Below are positions 36,034 through 48,461 of a DNA stretch of 64,000 nt, in pieces (positions within the stretch are counted from its first letter, which is position 1; the number at the start of each line of letters is the position of its first letter). A program made the translations under genes and the position numbers. The notes under the pieces are model-generated. The model had not been told where the DNA came from. It searched no databases and saw nothing but the letters and a program-made list of their open reading frames with translations. This DNA is from Ailanthus altissimus (lineage: Eukaryota; Streptophyta; Magnoliopsida; Sapindales; Simaroubaceae): contig OX327712.1 of the NCBI GenBank assembly GCA_946807835.1, positions 16,386,001-16,450,000 of the forward strand, given 5' to 3'.

Positions 36034-36301
36034 GATTGTTTAAGGGACGAAGCAATAACTATATGGAAAGATTGAGAGAGGTTATAGGAGGGATTTTTAT
36101 GAAATTGGAGAATTTGATAAAAAGGATCCTACTAGAGCTGCTGTTCCAGAAGGTGGGTTTCATCCCGTTTCTCGTTGTATGATGAATTATCTTCGTGCCA
36201 CTTGTCGGATTAGGCAAACACTTGAGCAAGTTTTTGAGAAGGATTCATCTTCTTCGATTATCGGTTCAGATAACCTGGATTATGAAGTTATTGAAGAGTA
36301 A
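36034..36301 (+). pseudogene. EXO70 exocyst-subunit pseudogene fragment
   Basis: Pieces of the conserved plant EXO70 C-terminal half appear in three successive frames: LRDEAITIWK (36039-36070), RLREVIGGIFMKLENLI (about 36070-36123), then from 36125 DPTRAAVPEGG, HPVSR, MMNYLRATCR and RQTLEQVFEKDSSS, ending at TAA 36299-36301. Intact EXO70B-type proteins have this order in one frame and continue for about 200 more residues; they tether secretory vesicles at the plasma membrane. Two frameshifts and the missing flanks show this is a dead scrap. Confidence 0.85.
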
Positions 36302-36624
36302 TTTCAAATAAACATAATGCTAAAAGGGAAATAGTACCTCGGCTGGTCGCAAGAACTGAAGAGACGAGAAGTTTCCTGAACATTGAAATGACGCACTCAG
36401 TATCAACAAAAAAACCAAATACTAGAAGAATGGTCAAAACTCGGGAAAGAACATACAAGAATCACTACACACTTAGGCAAAGGAACTTACCTGTTACAGA
36501 CCATGAAGAGGGAGCCGACTCTATATTATGGGACACATTTAAGTTCTATAATCAACGTTTTTTAATTTAGGTTCTATAATCAACATTTTTTAATTTTCAT
36601 ATGATTATTTTGATACTAATGTAT

Positions 36625-37511
36625 TTTTTTAAGACTTCCTTGAAAATATCTTATATCCTTACTTTAAAAGTACTCTAAGACTTCCCTAAAACAAACAAGT
36701 GCACCTACTTTAAAAGTATACAAATTGGTCAAATTTCTTTAGAGCGACCAAGCGCTCCTGCCTTGGAAGCACACAAATCGGTAAGACTTCCTTGGAGCAG
36801 CCAAGTGCCCCTATCTTAGAAGCAAACAAATCGATAATACTTTCTTGGAGTGGCCAAGAGCCCCCCACCTTTGAAAGAAGAAAACAAATTAATAAGACTT
36901 CCTTAAAGAGACTAAGTGCCCTTGCCTTAGAAACACACTAATCAAAAAGACTTCCTTAGAAAGGTTACATGCTTTTTCCTTGTAAGTAAATACATTAAAG
37001 ACTTTCTTGGATGGGCTTAATACTTTCACCTTGAAAAAACCCATATCTGAAGATTTCTTTGAATGAGCTCAATATCTTTACCTTGGAAGCACTTATATTG
37101 CAAGAGTTCCCTAGACAGGCTCCATACCTTCAATTTGGAAGCTCTCATATCTTCAGACTTTCTTGGAGTGACTCAATATCTTCATCTTGAAAGCACCTAT
37201 ATTGTAAGACCTCTATAGACAGGTTCAATACCTTAACCTTGGAAGCACCTGTTTCATAAGACTTCCCTGAACAGGCTTAATACCTTCACCTTAGAAGCAC
37301 ATATATCATAAAACTTCCTTGAACGAGTTCAATACCTTTATATTAAAAGCACCCATATCATAAGACTTTTTTGAACGGGTACAATACCTTCACATTAAAA
37401 CACTCATATCATAAGACTTCTCTGGACAGGCTCAAAACTTTTACCTTAAAAGCACTTATATCATAAGACTTTTCTGGACGGGCTCAATACCTTCACGTTG
37501 GAAGCACCTAT
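36625..37511. repeat. Minisatellite with a period of about 52 bp, roughly 16-17 units
   Basis: A degenerate unit reading about AAGACTTCCTTGGACGGGCT + CAATACCTTCACCTTGGAAG + CACCTATATCAT recurs without interruption. The GACTT anchor falls at about 36785, 36895, 36949, 36999, 37156, 37260, 37364, 37414 and 37467, with diverged units between. Spacing settles to 50-54 bases in the right half and is 55-58 on the left. The last unit is cut at 37511 by the copia LTR. No open frame runs through it. Confidence 0.85.
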
Positions 37512-38956
37512 TGTTGGAAGCGTAAAATGATCATTAATTATATTACATGTAAATTAAATAGATGAAAGAAGAAAAATACCTTAGAATATTTGATGTAGAG
37601 AAATTTCTTTAACTCCAATTTTCTCTTCTTATGTTGTAGAGATAATTTTCTTTAGTTCTAGTCTTGTCTACTATTCTCAAAATTTTATCTTTCAAGTGTG
37701 TGGGCATTTAATTTCCATTTATGATTCCAACTACATTTTTCTTTTTAAATCATTCCACTTTTATGAAAAAGTAAAAATTAAATCACAACTTATTTAAATC
37801 AAAAGAGACAAACAATTATAATTATGTTTTCTCTTTTCAACCATTATACTCTTATATAAAATTAAGTGGTGATTTATTTAAATAAAAGAAGCCAAAACAC
37901 TCATAATTGTATTTTTGCATAGTTATTATTTTAGGTCAAAGATAAAACAATAATTTAAGCTAATAAATGGACTAAAAGTCCATGGGCTTTCTAGCTCCAA
38001 ATTAAATATTCAAATTCTAGTCATTTCATGACCCATTATATCTTTTAAGTTAACCTTGGACTACTCCACTAAAAACCTAAGGTTGTATTCTAGTTGACCC
38101 ATGTAATAAATAAATCTAAATTTTAATTAAAACTACTTTAATTAAAATTAATTCTTTGACCGATAATAGCCACTTAATTAACCATCTAGATGATGTCGTA
38201 ATTAAAGTTAGGTCATAATAAAAATATCATGTCCCTTTAATTACTTATTTACTTCGAAGTCACTAAATGCTTTAATAATTATTTTTAATAAATCTGTATT
38301 TGTATATAATTTTACAAATACATATTATTATTCAATAACTAATTTATTAAAAAAACTGCAACCACATATTTAAATGATCAAGTACTACAAATAGCTTAGG
38401 TGACATAATTTAATATAAATTATATATTGAAAGGATATGTTCCTATGATCCATGAAATTACATCTTCACATCATCGAGATTTTGATCATCAAATTAGTTC
38501 ACACTCCATGATAACTCAAAAGAATACAATACATAAATATAAGTTTATATCTTACTTGGAATTAAGGTTAATCAAGCTCATTAAAGTTTTGTGAATTAAA
38601 TTCAATGACATTTAGTTAATTAGATTAGAATTCACATTAATCCAGTTCAATGTATTATATACTAGTTTTTTTACTCGAAATCTCTACTTCAATAATCAAA
38701 GTAAATCATTCATTATAAAAAATAGAAAAACTACAGTCTTACATAATGAAATGCCCATTTCATTAATGATTGTGAACAAGATTTAATTTATAAAGAACTT
38801 ACAATTTATACTTTCTATATTAGCACTATATGTCTAATACATAGATCACATACTTTATAAATATGGGCTCTTCGATGTATGCTCAATTATGTATTAATTA
38901 AATAAAATATTATTATACATACTTTAAAGGCACAAAATAACATTATATGTCTAACA
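37512..38956 (-). repeat. 3' LTR of the decayed copia element
   Basis: On the minus strand it runs TGTTAGACATATAATG ... CGCTTCCAACA, 1445 bases, and is preceded in the element by the purine-rich GGGCAAGTGAGAGATTG (plus coordinates about 38957-38973, complement), the polypurine tract. The long size may include internal insertions. Confidence 0.75.
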
Positions 38957-41192
38957 ATCTCTCACTTGCCCTAAAGCATGTCGAGCATCTATCGAACCTC
39001 ATATCATCTATATGAGTTTTAATTTGTTTACTGACAACGACTTTGGTAAATAGATCCACTAGATTATCTACTTACACAATTTTGGATACCATGACCTCAC
39101 CTATTTTGCACAATTCCTTATCAAATGATATATGTGTATGTGTTTTCTCTCTTATGGTATCTCGGTTCCTTAAATTATACTACTGCCTTACTGTTGTCAC
39201 AATAAAGAATAATAGACATCTAAGCACTAGGTACCACCTCAAGCTCTATGAAGAACTTTTAGAGCTATATAGCCTCTTTTGTAGCTTCAAATGTAGCTAC
39301 ATATTCAGCTTCCATAATGGAGTCTACAATAATATTTTGCACTCTAACTTATAGCTCAAGGTAAACACATATCCTAAATTTAATCATCAGGTATCTTTGT
39401 TTGGTTCAAATATGAATCTGTATACTCAATAGGTACAAGATCCTCACTAACACATAATCTTTCATTCTCCAAAGAAAAATGAATATATGTTTTACTATAT
39501 TCCAATGTTTTATTCCTAAGTTTGATTGATATCTACTAACCATGCTAACTGCATAACAAATATTTAGTCTAGTACATAGCATTACATACATGAAACTTCC
39601 TACAGCAAATGCATAAGGAATCCCTCTCGTGCGATTTATCTCTTCAAGTGTCTCAGGACACTGAATCTTAGATAAATCAATCCCATGTCAAAAAAAAAGT
39701 GATCATTTTAGGATTCATACATAGCAAATTTGACCAATATTTTGTCTATATATACAGTTTGAGAAAAAGCTAACATCATGTTCTTTTGATCTTATAATAA
39801 CTTAATCCCAAGATATAACTGGCTTCACCTAAGTCCTTCATATTAAATTAGTTAGATAACTAAATTTTATTTGATGATAACGCTTCTACATCATTCTTAA
39901 TTAGTACATTATCTATATACAATACTAGAAAGTCATTAATCGTCTATCATCTTCTTGTAAACACAAGATTCATCAAGATTTTGATCAAAATCAAATTATT
40001 TGATTATTTGATCAAATCTAATGTTCCAAGATCTAGATGTTTGTTTTAGACCATAGATAAATTTTTATAGTTTACAAACCTATGTTCTTAGCCTTTAGCT
40101 ATAAAACAGTATAGTTGTATCATAAAGATATTTTCTTCAAGATTACCATTGAGAAAGGCAGTCTTGACATCCATTTATCAAATCTCATAATTAAGATTTG
40201 TTGTAATAGATAAGCAAATTCTGATAGACTTTAGCATGGCTACCGATGAAAAGGTTTCCTCATAATTGATATCTTCTTTTTGAGTATACCCTTTAGCAAC
40301 AAGCTTAGCTTTAAATTTTTTCACCTTCCCATCTATTCATCACTTTCTTGTAGATCTATTTACAATATGTGAGATTTATCCTTTCAAGTTTTTCTACAAG
40401 TTCTAAAACTTATTAGAATACATAGAATCTATTATAATTTTATAAGTTTACATCAATGATCTACATTTACATCAACCATAGTTTTGTTATAACTTGTGGG
40501 ATCTAATTCATATTTATTAGAGACTGCTTAAAATGACTATTTAATTAACATGTACTTAGTTATATACATAAATTAGTGGGATCTAGTTTATGTATATTAG
40601 AAACCATCTTTAAAGACTCTAATTAACATGCATCTAATTGGACATCTAATCGTTCTCCCACTATAATGAAGTACCAGTGGTTAGGGCTCTGCAACTAGCT
40701 TTAGTTGGCTATTATGATCTAGATTGGGAACTAACTTTATTAACTCTCTCAAGAAGAATACTGAAGTTCCCAGATAACTTATCAAAAACTATCTTACTCA
40801 TAAGCTTAAAGTCTTTCATATAATTTTCCTCAAGAAAGACTGCATTTGTGCTAACAAGCATTTTCTTATCTTGAGAATTATAGAAAATGCTTTTCTTATT
40901 CCTTTAGGATAGCCAATAAATAGATAAACTTCTAACTTAGAATCCAGTTTATCTATCTTCCTTTTTAGCACATGAGTTGGACAACCCCATATCTGTCTAT
41001 GACGTAAACTTTACGCTTTATTTACATTTTCAGAGGTGTTTTAAGGAATGACTTAGATGAAATTAAGTTAAAAAGATACATGGTTGTCTCCAAGGTGTAA
41101 CCCCATAACGAGATGAGTAAAGTTAAATAACTCATCATTGACCTCATCATTTTAAGAAGAGTCATGTTTCTCTTTTCTGCTATATCATTTTA

Positions 41193-41483
41193 CTAGAGTG
41201 ACCTAGGTGCAGAAAATTGGAATAATATCTCATTTTCTGATATATAGGTCTTGAATTCACTAAAGAGGTATTCTCCAACTCGATCAGATTGAAATATCTT
41301 TATGTGTTTCCCTAATTGCCTTTTCACTTTTGCCGGAAACTTTTTAAATTTATCAAATGCCTCAGACTTATAGCGCATTAGCTCAACATAACTGAATCTA
41401 GAATAATCATCAATAAAAGTGATGAAATATTCATAACCTCCTATGGCTTGTCTACTCGTGGGCTCACACACGTCGGAGTGCAC
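41193..41483 (-). pseudogene. Copia integrase core fragment
   Basis: A 96-codon open stretch on the minus strand with the catalytic-core pattern HSDVCEP, YFITFIDDYSRF and IFQSDRVGEY (first two acidic residues of the D-D-E core). The third acidic residue is not present because the frame ends, so the enzyme is not functional. Confidence 0.85.
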
Positions 41484-41525
41484 TAATTCTAATGCTTCAG
41501 TAGCTCTTTACCCTTTAGCATAAAA

Positions 41526-41993
41526 TATAACACTCTAGGAAAATTTCACATCGCCAAGGCACGGGAAAGATGCTGGGTTTATAAGGGGTGACTCACACCT
41601 TAATTGGCGAGATGCGTTTTGAGTGAAGGACGCTTGTTGAAGTCTAAAAATAAAATCGTGTAGGCTTAGGTCCAAAGCGGACAATATCTTGCCAGGTCTG
41701 GGTTAGGTCATGACAGATGGTATCAGAGCCACTCCCGGTGTTCTCTTGGGCGGTGGTGGGGCAAACCTCAACGAGGACGTTAAGTCCCTAAAGGGGGGTG
41801 TATGTAACACCCTAGGTAAATCCTACATCGCCAAGGCACGAGAGAGATGCTGAGTTTATAAGGGGTGACCCACACCTTAATTGGCAAGATGCGTTCTGGG
41901 TGAAGGACGCTTGTGTGAAGCCCAAGAACAAAATCGTTCGAGCTTAGGCTCAAAGCGGATAATATCTTTCCAGGTTTGGGTTGGGTCATGACA
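41526..41993 (+). mobile_element. TRIM (miniature LTR retrotransposon) with 5-bp target duplication
   Basis: 468 bases: left LTR 41526-41715 (190), primer site TGGTATCAGAGCC at 41718-41730, an 87-base interior, purine tract AAAGGGGGGTGTA ending at 41802, right LTR 41803-41993 (191). The LTRs start TATAAC/TGTAAC and end TCATGACA, and differ by about 20 substitutions. Perfect TAAAA direct repeats flank it (41521-41525 and 41994-41998). No coding capacity, as is normal for TRIMs, which move with enzymes from other elements. It is nested in the copia integrase region. Confidence 0.93.
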
Positions 41994-42830
41994 TAAAAGG
42001 GTCTTCTTAGTCATTTTACCTTCTACTCAAGATTCGCAGATTAGTAATGGTTTAATCTCTAATGAACTCAAATGTCTATTTTTAACTAGTCTTTTGATCC
42101 TATCTAGAATAAATTAACCAAGATGTAGATACCATAAATACATTTAATTAGTGAGAGATATTTTAATCCTCTTATGGTGATTAGATTCTTTATTCAATTC
42201 TTTATCATATAGTTAGTTGATTTTAAGATATATGTAGTACAGATTATTAACCATTGTACCTAAACATATAAACAACTTTTTTTTTTATCGTCACAGTTGA
42301 GTTAAAGTTAACAGAGTAACAATATTTACTCAAACAACTAACTGAGATCAAATAGTGTTTAAGTTCAATATTAACAAATAATCTTTTAATACTAAAATCT
42401 TAAAATTATCAAAATAAATATGAATAACTCCCACTACCTTGGCTACAACAGTTGCGCCATTTCGAAGTCTAAGACTGATCTCTCCTTCATTAAGTGATTT
42501 AATTTCCTATAACCTTTGCAACAAATTGCAAATATGGTTAATAGCTCTAGAATTTACTATTTAGAAATCTGTAGAATCAACTACTAAACTGTCTCAATGA
42601 AAAAAAAAATATTAATAGAAGCTGAAGCTATCCTTTTGGTTATTAAGAAAACTTAGTTAAGGACAATTTCTCGAGGGATTAGCGGTGTTGGCATTATGTT
42701 TTGAAATCACCATAATGAAGTGGCACTTTTCAATTGAAAAGATATTCATTACTGAAGCCTTAGCCATTCACAAAGAATTAATCATAGCCCAAGAATAAAA
42801 TTGGAGTATAATTCAATATATGTCAGAGTC

Positions 42831-43450
42831 GGATACAGCAATGGTTGTTAATGATATTCTCTCTGTATGACTATAACACACAGCGAAATACGTAGAGTAT
42901 ACAAACTAAGCAATGCAATAGGTACTAATACAATCCAAGAACAACAAGCTAAACACAAGAGCTAAGTAATACAGTAAAGAAAATACAGAAATATATCATA
43001 TCAAGACACAAAATACATAGTTTAGTAATGTGTTTATGTTCACGATGGATTAAGGATCCGAGTCTTTCTTATTTTATGCTTGATTACAAGGAAATGAACA
43101 AAAAATGATACAATTCAATTTTCGAAGCTCTAAGGTTTATTGTACAGTATGTATTTCGAGTTCTTGTTGAACTCTATGCATAATGGGGTATTTATATGAA
43201 GTTCAAAATACTCAAGCCTTCAAAAAACTCAAATTTTAATTTTTGGAGTCAAAAAACAGTACCAGTGCAGCAGCCTAAAAGGCTAGCGCTGTAACGCTCA
43301 AACCTGAAAATAGACTTCTTGTTTCCTAGGTTGTCCCCTGCGATCCGAACATTATTCCATTGGTTTCCGAGCTTTTTTAAACTTGTTTCTCACTCCAACT
43401 TGATTCTGAATTATTCCTAAATTTGTCACAAACATAACCATCACATTAAA
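42831..43450 (-). repeat. Possible copia LTR remnant
   Basis: The segment has the layout of the family A solo LTRs on the minus strand: a CACGATGGATTAAGGATCCG block near 43042, then TATTTATATGAAG near 43190 and a GC-richer part (CAGTGCAGCAGCC, GCTAGCGCTGTAACGC, near 43265-43300). Borders and target duplication were not found. Confidence 0.4.
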
Positions 43451-44141
43451 TATGATTTTAGATCACAAATTTCACTCTCTAAGACATTATCTCTTTCTGA
43501 GCTTAGTTTAATCGTTTAGGACATTTTAGATTGTTTAGGGTTGCTTATGGTTTAGCCAAATTTGATTTAGTGTTTTATATAAAGGCTATATGACATGGTT
43601 TAGTATATGCTTGATTGGGTCTCTTTATTGGCTAAAAGAGCTTCTTTTTAATACTAAAAGTTTTTTTTCAAATTTTTTACAATGTTTGATTGCAATTGAA
43701 AAAGAGTTTTAAAGATTAAAAAAATTATTTTGCCTTTATTTGTAAAAGTTGAAATTTTGAGTTGTTGGGAGTAGAGCTTTTTGAGTTTTGTTTTTAATAT
43801 TTGTGTAATGTCATATACCCTAATAATATTTCTTATTTTTATAGCGTACCCTTAATAAAAATAAACCTTTTTCAACTAACATATTTTCAATATTTTCTTA
43901 AAAGTCATCATATTTCTAATTCTTACTATCTCCATAACAATTATAGTTTTACAAGAACCTATCAAAAAAATTTATTGATTATTTTATTTTTTTAAAATAC
44001 AAAGAAATATTATTTTATTTTTAATTTTTATACCAAACACAATAATATATATTAATTCATGAATTATTATGTATTAATTTTATTTAATTCTTGTGTTTTA
44101 AGAAATTAAATATTTTAAAAAATACATAATAAATTTAAACT

Positions 44142-44324
44142 TGTGAAGAAATAGAAAAAAAAGAATTCTTATTCATTGATAATATGAAAAATACATTATT
44201 ATATACGTGAAGTTATGTGTCCTATTTAGAAGGTCAATTAGTCCTATTTGGAAGGTTATCAATCTATTTCCTATTCTATGATATTGACCATTAATATATA
44301 CAAAATATCATATACATTTCAACA
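44142..44324 (-). repeat. 3' LTR of the Ale-like copia
   Basis: 183 bases, TGTGAAGAAATAG...ATTTCAACA in plus orientation (the minus strand reads TGTTGAAAT...CTTCACA). Its inner edge touches the purine tract. Confidence 0.92.
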
Positions 44325-44506
44325 CTCCCCCTCAAGTTAGAGCTTATAAATCATATGCACCAAGTTTGACCATAAATATAAATCATATACAAAATATCAA
44401 TCTATTTCCTATTCTATGATATTGACCATAAATATATACAAAATATCATATACATTTCAACACTCCCCCTCAAGTTAGAGCATATAAATCATATGCACCA
44501 AGTTTG
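44258..44506 (-). repeat. 111-bp direct duplication spanning the LTR/polypurine-tract junction
   Basis: Copy 1 is 44258-44368 and copy 2 is 44396-44506; both begin ATCAATCTATTTCC and end CACCAAGTTTG. Each holds the LTR tip ATACATTTCAACA, the purine tract (complement of CTCCCCCTCAAGTTAGAG) and the first internal bases. The element therefore has two LTR-edge/purine-tract junctions; only the left one adjoins the full LTR. Confidence 0.9.
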
Positions 44507-47500
44507 TTACAAATAAAATTAATTCGAGAACTCTTGAGAGATTTAGTGAGAATGTCTGTTAACTGGTTGTTTAAGCAAACATGACTTGTGAAAATACAAC
44601 CAAACAAAATCTTCTCTCGAATAAAGTGACAATCAATTTCTATATGCTTAGTCCTTTCATGAAATACCGGGTTAGATAAAATATGAAGTGCAGCTTGATT
44701 ATCACAAATGAAGTAATTATCACAAAGTAACTTTATTTGTGATATGTCTGTAAATTTGAGTTCTTGAATCAATTACTTCAATCATATAAGCTCACATGTT
44801 GCTAAGGCCATGGCACGATATTCTGCTTCTGTGGTTGATCTGGCAACAACTTCTTGCTTCTTACTCTTCCATGACACAAAGTTTCCTCCAACAAGAATAC
44901 AATACCCAGTAGTAGAATGTCTATCTGATGGAGAACCTACCCAATCAGCATCTAAATATCCGACTACTTATGTATGACTCTTATTCTTATATAGTAAACC
45001 TTTTCCTGGTGCACCTTTAATATACCGTAAGATTAGGATAATTGTATCCCAATGATTATCATATGGAGATTGTAGAAAATGACTGACAACATTGACAGAA
45101 TAGGAAATATTAGGCCGTATGATGGTGAGATAATTAAGGTTACCAACTAATCTCTGATATCTCCCAGGATCTGTAAGAGACTCCATTTGTCCAAGTAGAT
45201 GTTTAATATTAAGATCCATAGAAAAATCTATAGGTCTGCAATCTGACATCCCTGTTTCCTTTAGAATATCCAGCGTATATTTTCTTTGAGAGATAACAAT
45301 TTCAGACTTAGATTGAGCAACCTCTATACCAAGAAAATATCTTAGCAATCCCAAATCTTTAGTCTGAAAATGTCAGAACAAGTGATTCTTTAATTATTTA
45401 ATACCGTCCAGATCATCTCCTGTAATGACAATATCATCAATATAGACTACAAGATATATACAGTGGCCCTGTTGTGTACGTCGATAGAAAATAGAATGAT
45501 CTGACTCACTTCGAATCATGCCAAACTCCTAAATAACAGTACTAAAACGGCCAAACTTAGGACGAGGAGATTGTTTCAAACCATACAAGGAGCGACGAAG
45601 TTTACACACCAAACCAGACTCCCCCTAAGCAACAAATCCAGGTGGTTGCTTTATATATATTTCTTTCTAAAGCTCACCATGAAGAAACGTATTTTTTATA
45701 TCGAGTTGATGGAAAGACCATTGACGAATAGCAGTCATAGATAAGAACAACCGAATAGATGACATTTTAGCCACATGAGAGAAAATCTCATAATAATCTT
45801 GCCCATAAGTCTAAGTGTACCCTTTTGCAATCAACCGAGCTTTCAATTTGTCCACCTGACCATTAGGTCCAACCTTAACAGTGTACACCATCGACAACCA
45901 GCTGTGGAGTGTCCTGGCGGTAACTGAACCTATTCTTATGTATCATTAGTATGCAAAGCAGTCATTTTCTCAACTATTACTTGACGCCAGCCAGGATGTG
46001 AAAGAGCCTCACGAAGTATTTTAGGAACAGAAACAGAAGATAAAGTAGACACAATGGTATAATATGGAGAAGATAATCGATGATAACTAAGAAAGTTGTA
46101 CATAAGATGAGGGTTGCGAGTGGAACGTATACTTTTACGAACAGCAATTGAAAATTGGTCATCAGGTGGTAGAACCTCAGTGGGAGAAGAATCTAGAGCA
46201 AGAATTAAGTCAACGGGAACCTCAAAAGCTTCAAGAGCGGTATCACTGTTAGCACCTGTAGAATCAAAAGGAACAAGACTATCATGAGCCGAAAATGAAG
46301 AATCTTCGGTGAGAGGATCATGCTGTGGGACAAGAATAGATTCAATGTTTAACTCAGGAAAAAGAATAATATAAGAAACTGGAAGAGCCTCTGTGATTGA
46401 CATATTTTCCAAAGTAGAGAAAGAAAAGAAAGGGGAAGACTCAAAAAATATGACATCAGCAGAAATGAAATGACGTCGGGTGTCAGGAGAATAACATCTA
46501 TATCTTTTCTGAATACGTGAATAACCAAGAAAAATACATTTCTCAGACCAAGCGGATAATTTGTCTTGACCAAAAGAGAATACATGTACAAAACATATGC
46601 AGCCAAAAACACGTGGCGGAAGAGAAAACAATGGTTGATCAGGATACATAACAGAATGAGGGACCTGATGTTGTAACACAGAGGAGGGCATTCGATTTAA
46701 CAAAAAATAAGCAGTAAGAACAGCATCCGCCCAAAAACGAAAATAAACATTATTATGTATAAGTAAAGTGTAGGCAGTTTCAATGAGATGTTTATTCTTA
46801 CGCGCAGCAACTTTATTTTTTTGTGGAGTATAGACACAAGAAGACTGATGTAAGATGTCCTAAAAAGACATAAATTTAATAAAATGAGCAGAAAAATATT
46901 CACGTGCATTATCACTACGTAATATACGAATAGTAGTGGAGACTTGTATCTTAATTTCAGCACAAAATGACTCAAAGATGGAGAATAATTTAGAGCGATC
47001 TTTCATTAAAAATAACCAAGTGCAACTCGAATAATTATCAATAAACGTAACAAAGTATTTAAAACCTAAAACAGAAGAGAATCGACTCAGACCCCAGACA
47101 TCTGAATGAACTATTTCAAAAAAGGATGCAGTTTGATTATTGACATGCTTTGGAAACGATCTACGAGAGTATTTTTTAAACTGGTAAGACTGACAATTGA
47201 AAGACGATAGACTAGAGAGACCGGAAACCATTTTTTGAAGCTTTAATAGATTTAGATGTCCTAAATGATTATGAAAAAATGCTAGTGATTCAGTGACAGT
47301 GCATGCAACAGATGATTGAGGAATACTCAGATGATAAAGCCCCTGCAACTCACAACCTACGCCAATCATCTTTCCTGTACTACGATCCTATATAAGAACA
47401 GAGTCATTAACAAAAGTAATTGCATAATTTAAAAAGCGAGCGAGTTTACTAACAGAGATAAGATTACAAGGATAATGCGGTATATAAAGAACATATTCTA

Positions 47501-47828
47501 AAAGTAAAGAAGGAAGAGGATGTGTTCGACCAACTGCTTGAGCAGTAGTTATGGACCCATTAGTTAAGGTAACAGATGGCAATAACCTAGATGTAGAAGT
47601 ATGAGAAAATAATTGAACGTTACTAGAAATGTGGTCGGACGCACCAGAATCAAGGACCCAGGGTCTCAAAAAAGAGAACTGGGTAAGGCAAGCGACCGAA
47701 TTACCAGTATATCTAATAAAAGAGATACACTGCTTAGCCGCTTGATATTTAAGGTATTTCTCATAGTCGACACTGGTGAGAGTCACGAATGAAGATTGTT
47801 TGTCTGTTTTAAAACTTTCAGTAGTCAT
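44470..47828 (-). pseudogene. Ale-like copia pol (protease, integrase, RT, RNase H), disrupted
   Basis: Minus-strand open stretches in colinear order. 47388-47828: protease with WVLDSGASDHIS. 46860-47369: pre-integrase HNHLGHLNLLKLQKMV and integrase core HSDVWG, YFVTFIDNYS, RILRSDNAREYFS. 45936-46703: integrase C-end PHSVMYPDQPLF, PPRVFGC, EKCIFLGYSR, then the STRNPHLMYNFLSYHRLS linker. 45380-45450: the RT active site VVYIDDIVIT. 44968-45354: LLRYFLGIEVA to NISYSVNVVSHFLQSP. 44470-44772: RNase H end [23 protein letters not shown]. Stops and frameshifts lie between the pieces, so no intact polyprotein can be made. Confidence 0.92.
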
Positions 47829-48448
47829 ATTGGCTCACAAATCAAAGAGAAAAAAGAATGAGAAAACAACTGATAACCAAGAGAAGTTGAATGGTAACAC
47901 ACTGGCGGTTTTCGACGACGGTGACGGCGTCCGGCGACGGGAAGTGCACAGTGGCAAGTTTTGAGTTCACCGATATCGTCTGAAGCTATTAGTGCCGGCG
48001 GTGAGGACGCACGCGCACGTAGGGGCGCATCCAGCGGCCGATGAGTGCACGACTGCTACAGTATTGGTCGTCGGCCTTGTCTGAGTTCACGGGAAGAATG
48101 ATCGCCAGAGAAAGTCGCCGAAGAGAGAGATCGAAAACCAGCCGAAAATATAGGCGGCGTATGGAGTGCGTGCAGTGGCCAATGAGTGCTGGGCTGCTGC
48201 AGAAGTGATCATCGGCGTTGTCTGAAGGTAGGGACACCGGTAGTGAGAGTCCACGTGCGCCGAAAAATTAGGTCAGATTCCAATGAGTGGCGCATCTGGC
48301 GGGGTTTCAACACCTGTCTTCTTGGGGTTTCGCCGACGAGTTACTGGTGATCTCAAACCTGAAGACACAACCACTGAAAAAATGGAGAAAGCACGGTTAC
48401 CGAAAAAAAAACTTTGCCGAAAAAATTAGAAATCGAAGAGAACACAAT
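47829..48448 (-). other. GC-rich leader of the Ale-like copia in place of gag
   Basis: About 620 bases between the primer site and the protease frame. It is much richer in G and C than anything nearby, with many CGGCG/CGCCG words. Two related blocks repeat (48033-48082 CCGATGAGTGCACGACTGC... and 48178-48224 CCAATGAGTGCTGGGCTGC..., both going on to TCGGC-TTGTCTGA). No open frame resembles Gag, which is about 300 codons in this lineage, so gag seems lost or replaced. Confidence 0.6.
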
Positions 48449-48461
48449 AACTCTAATACCA
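48449..48461 (-). other. Primer-binding site of the Ale-like copia
   Basis: On the minus strand TGGTATTAGAG directly follows the end of the right-hand LTR. It differs by one base from the usual TGGTATCAGAG Met-tRNA primer site. Confidence 0.8.

Larger units (their letters stand above)
37512..42830 (-). mobile_element. Decayed Ty1/copia element, minus strand, 5' end lost
   Basis: From right to left (transcript direction): remains of gag/pre-integrase (about 42000-42800), an integrase core at 41193-41483, RT (the YIDN-V-L version of the active site near 39900-39925, LGEASYILGIKLL near 39800), the RNase H side (MLCTRLNICYAVSMVSRYQSN, 39480-39590), a purine tract, and the 3' LTR 37512-38956. Stops and frameshifts are everywhere. 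A TRIM is inserted at 41526-41993. I could not find a right-hand LTR. Confidence 0.85.

Noticed and set aside
36625..37511. CRISPR-like or coding repeat array
   Set aside because: Units are contiguous and degenerate without spacers, the context is plant nuclear DNA, and no frame stays open through them.
41526..41993. Cassandra-type TRIM with 5S rRNA-like LTR
   Set aside because: The LTRs lack a recognisable 5S internal promoter arrangement; GGGTGACCCACACC alone is not enough.
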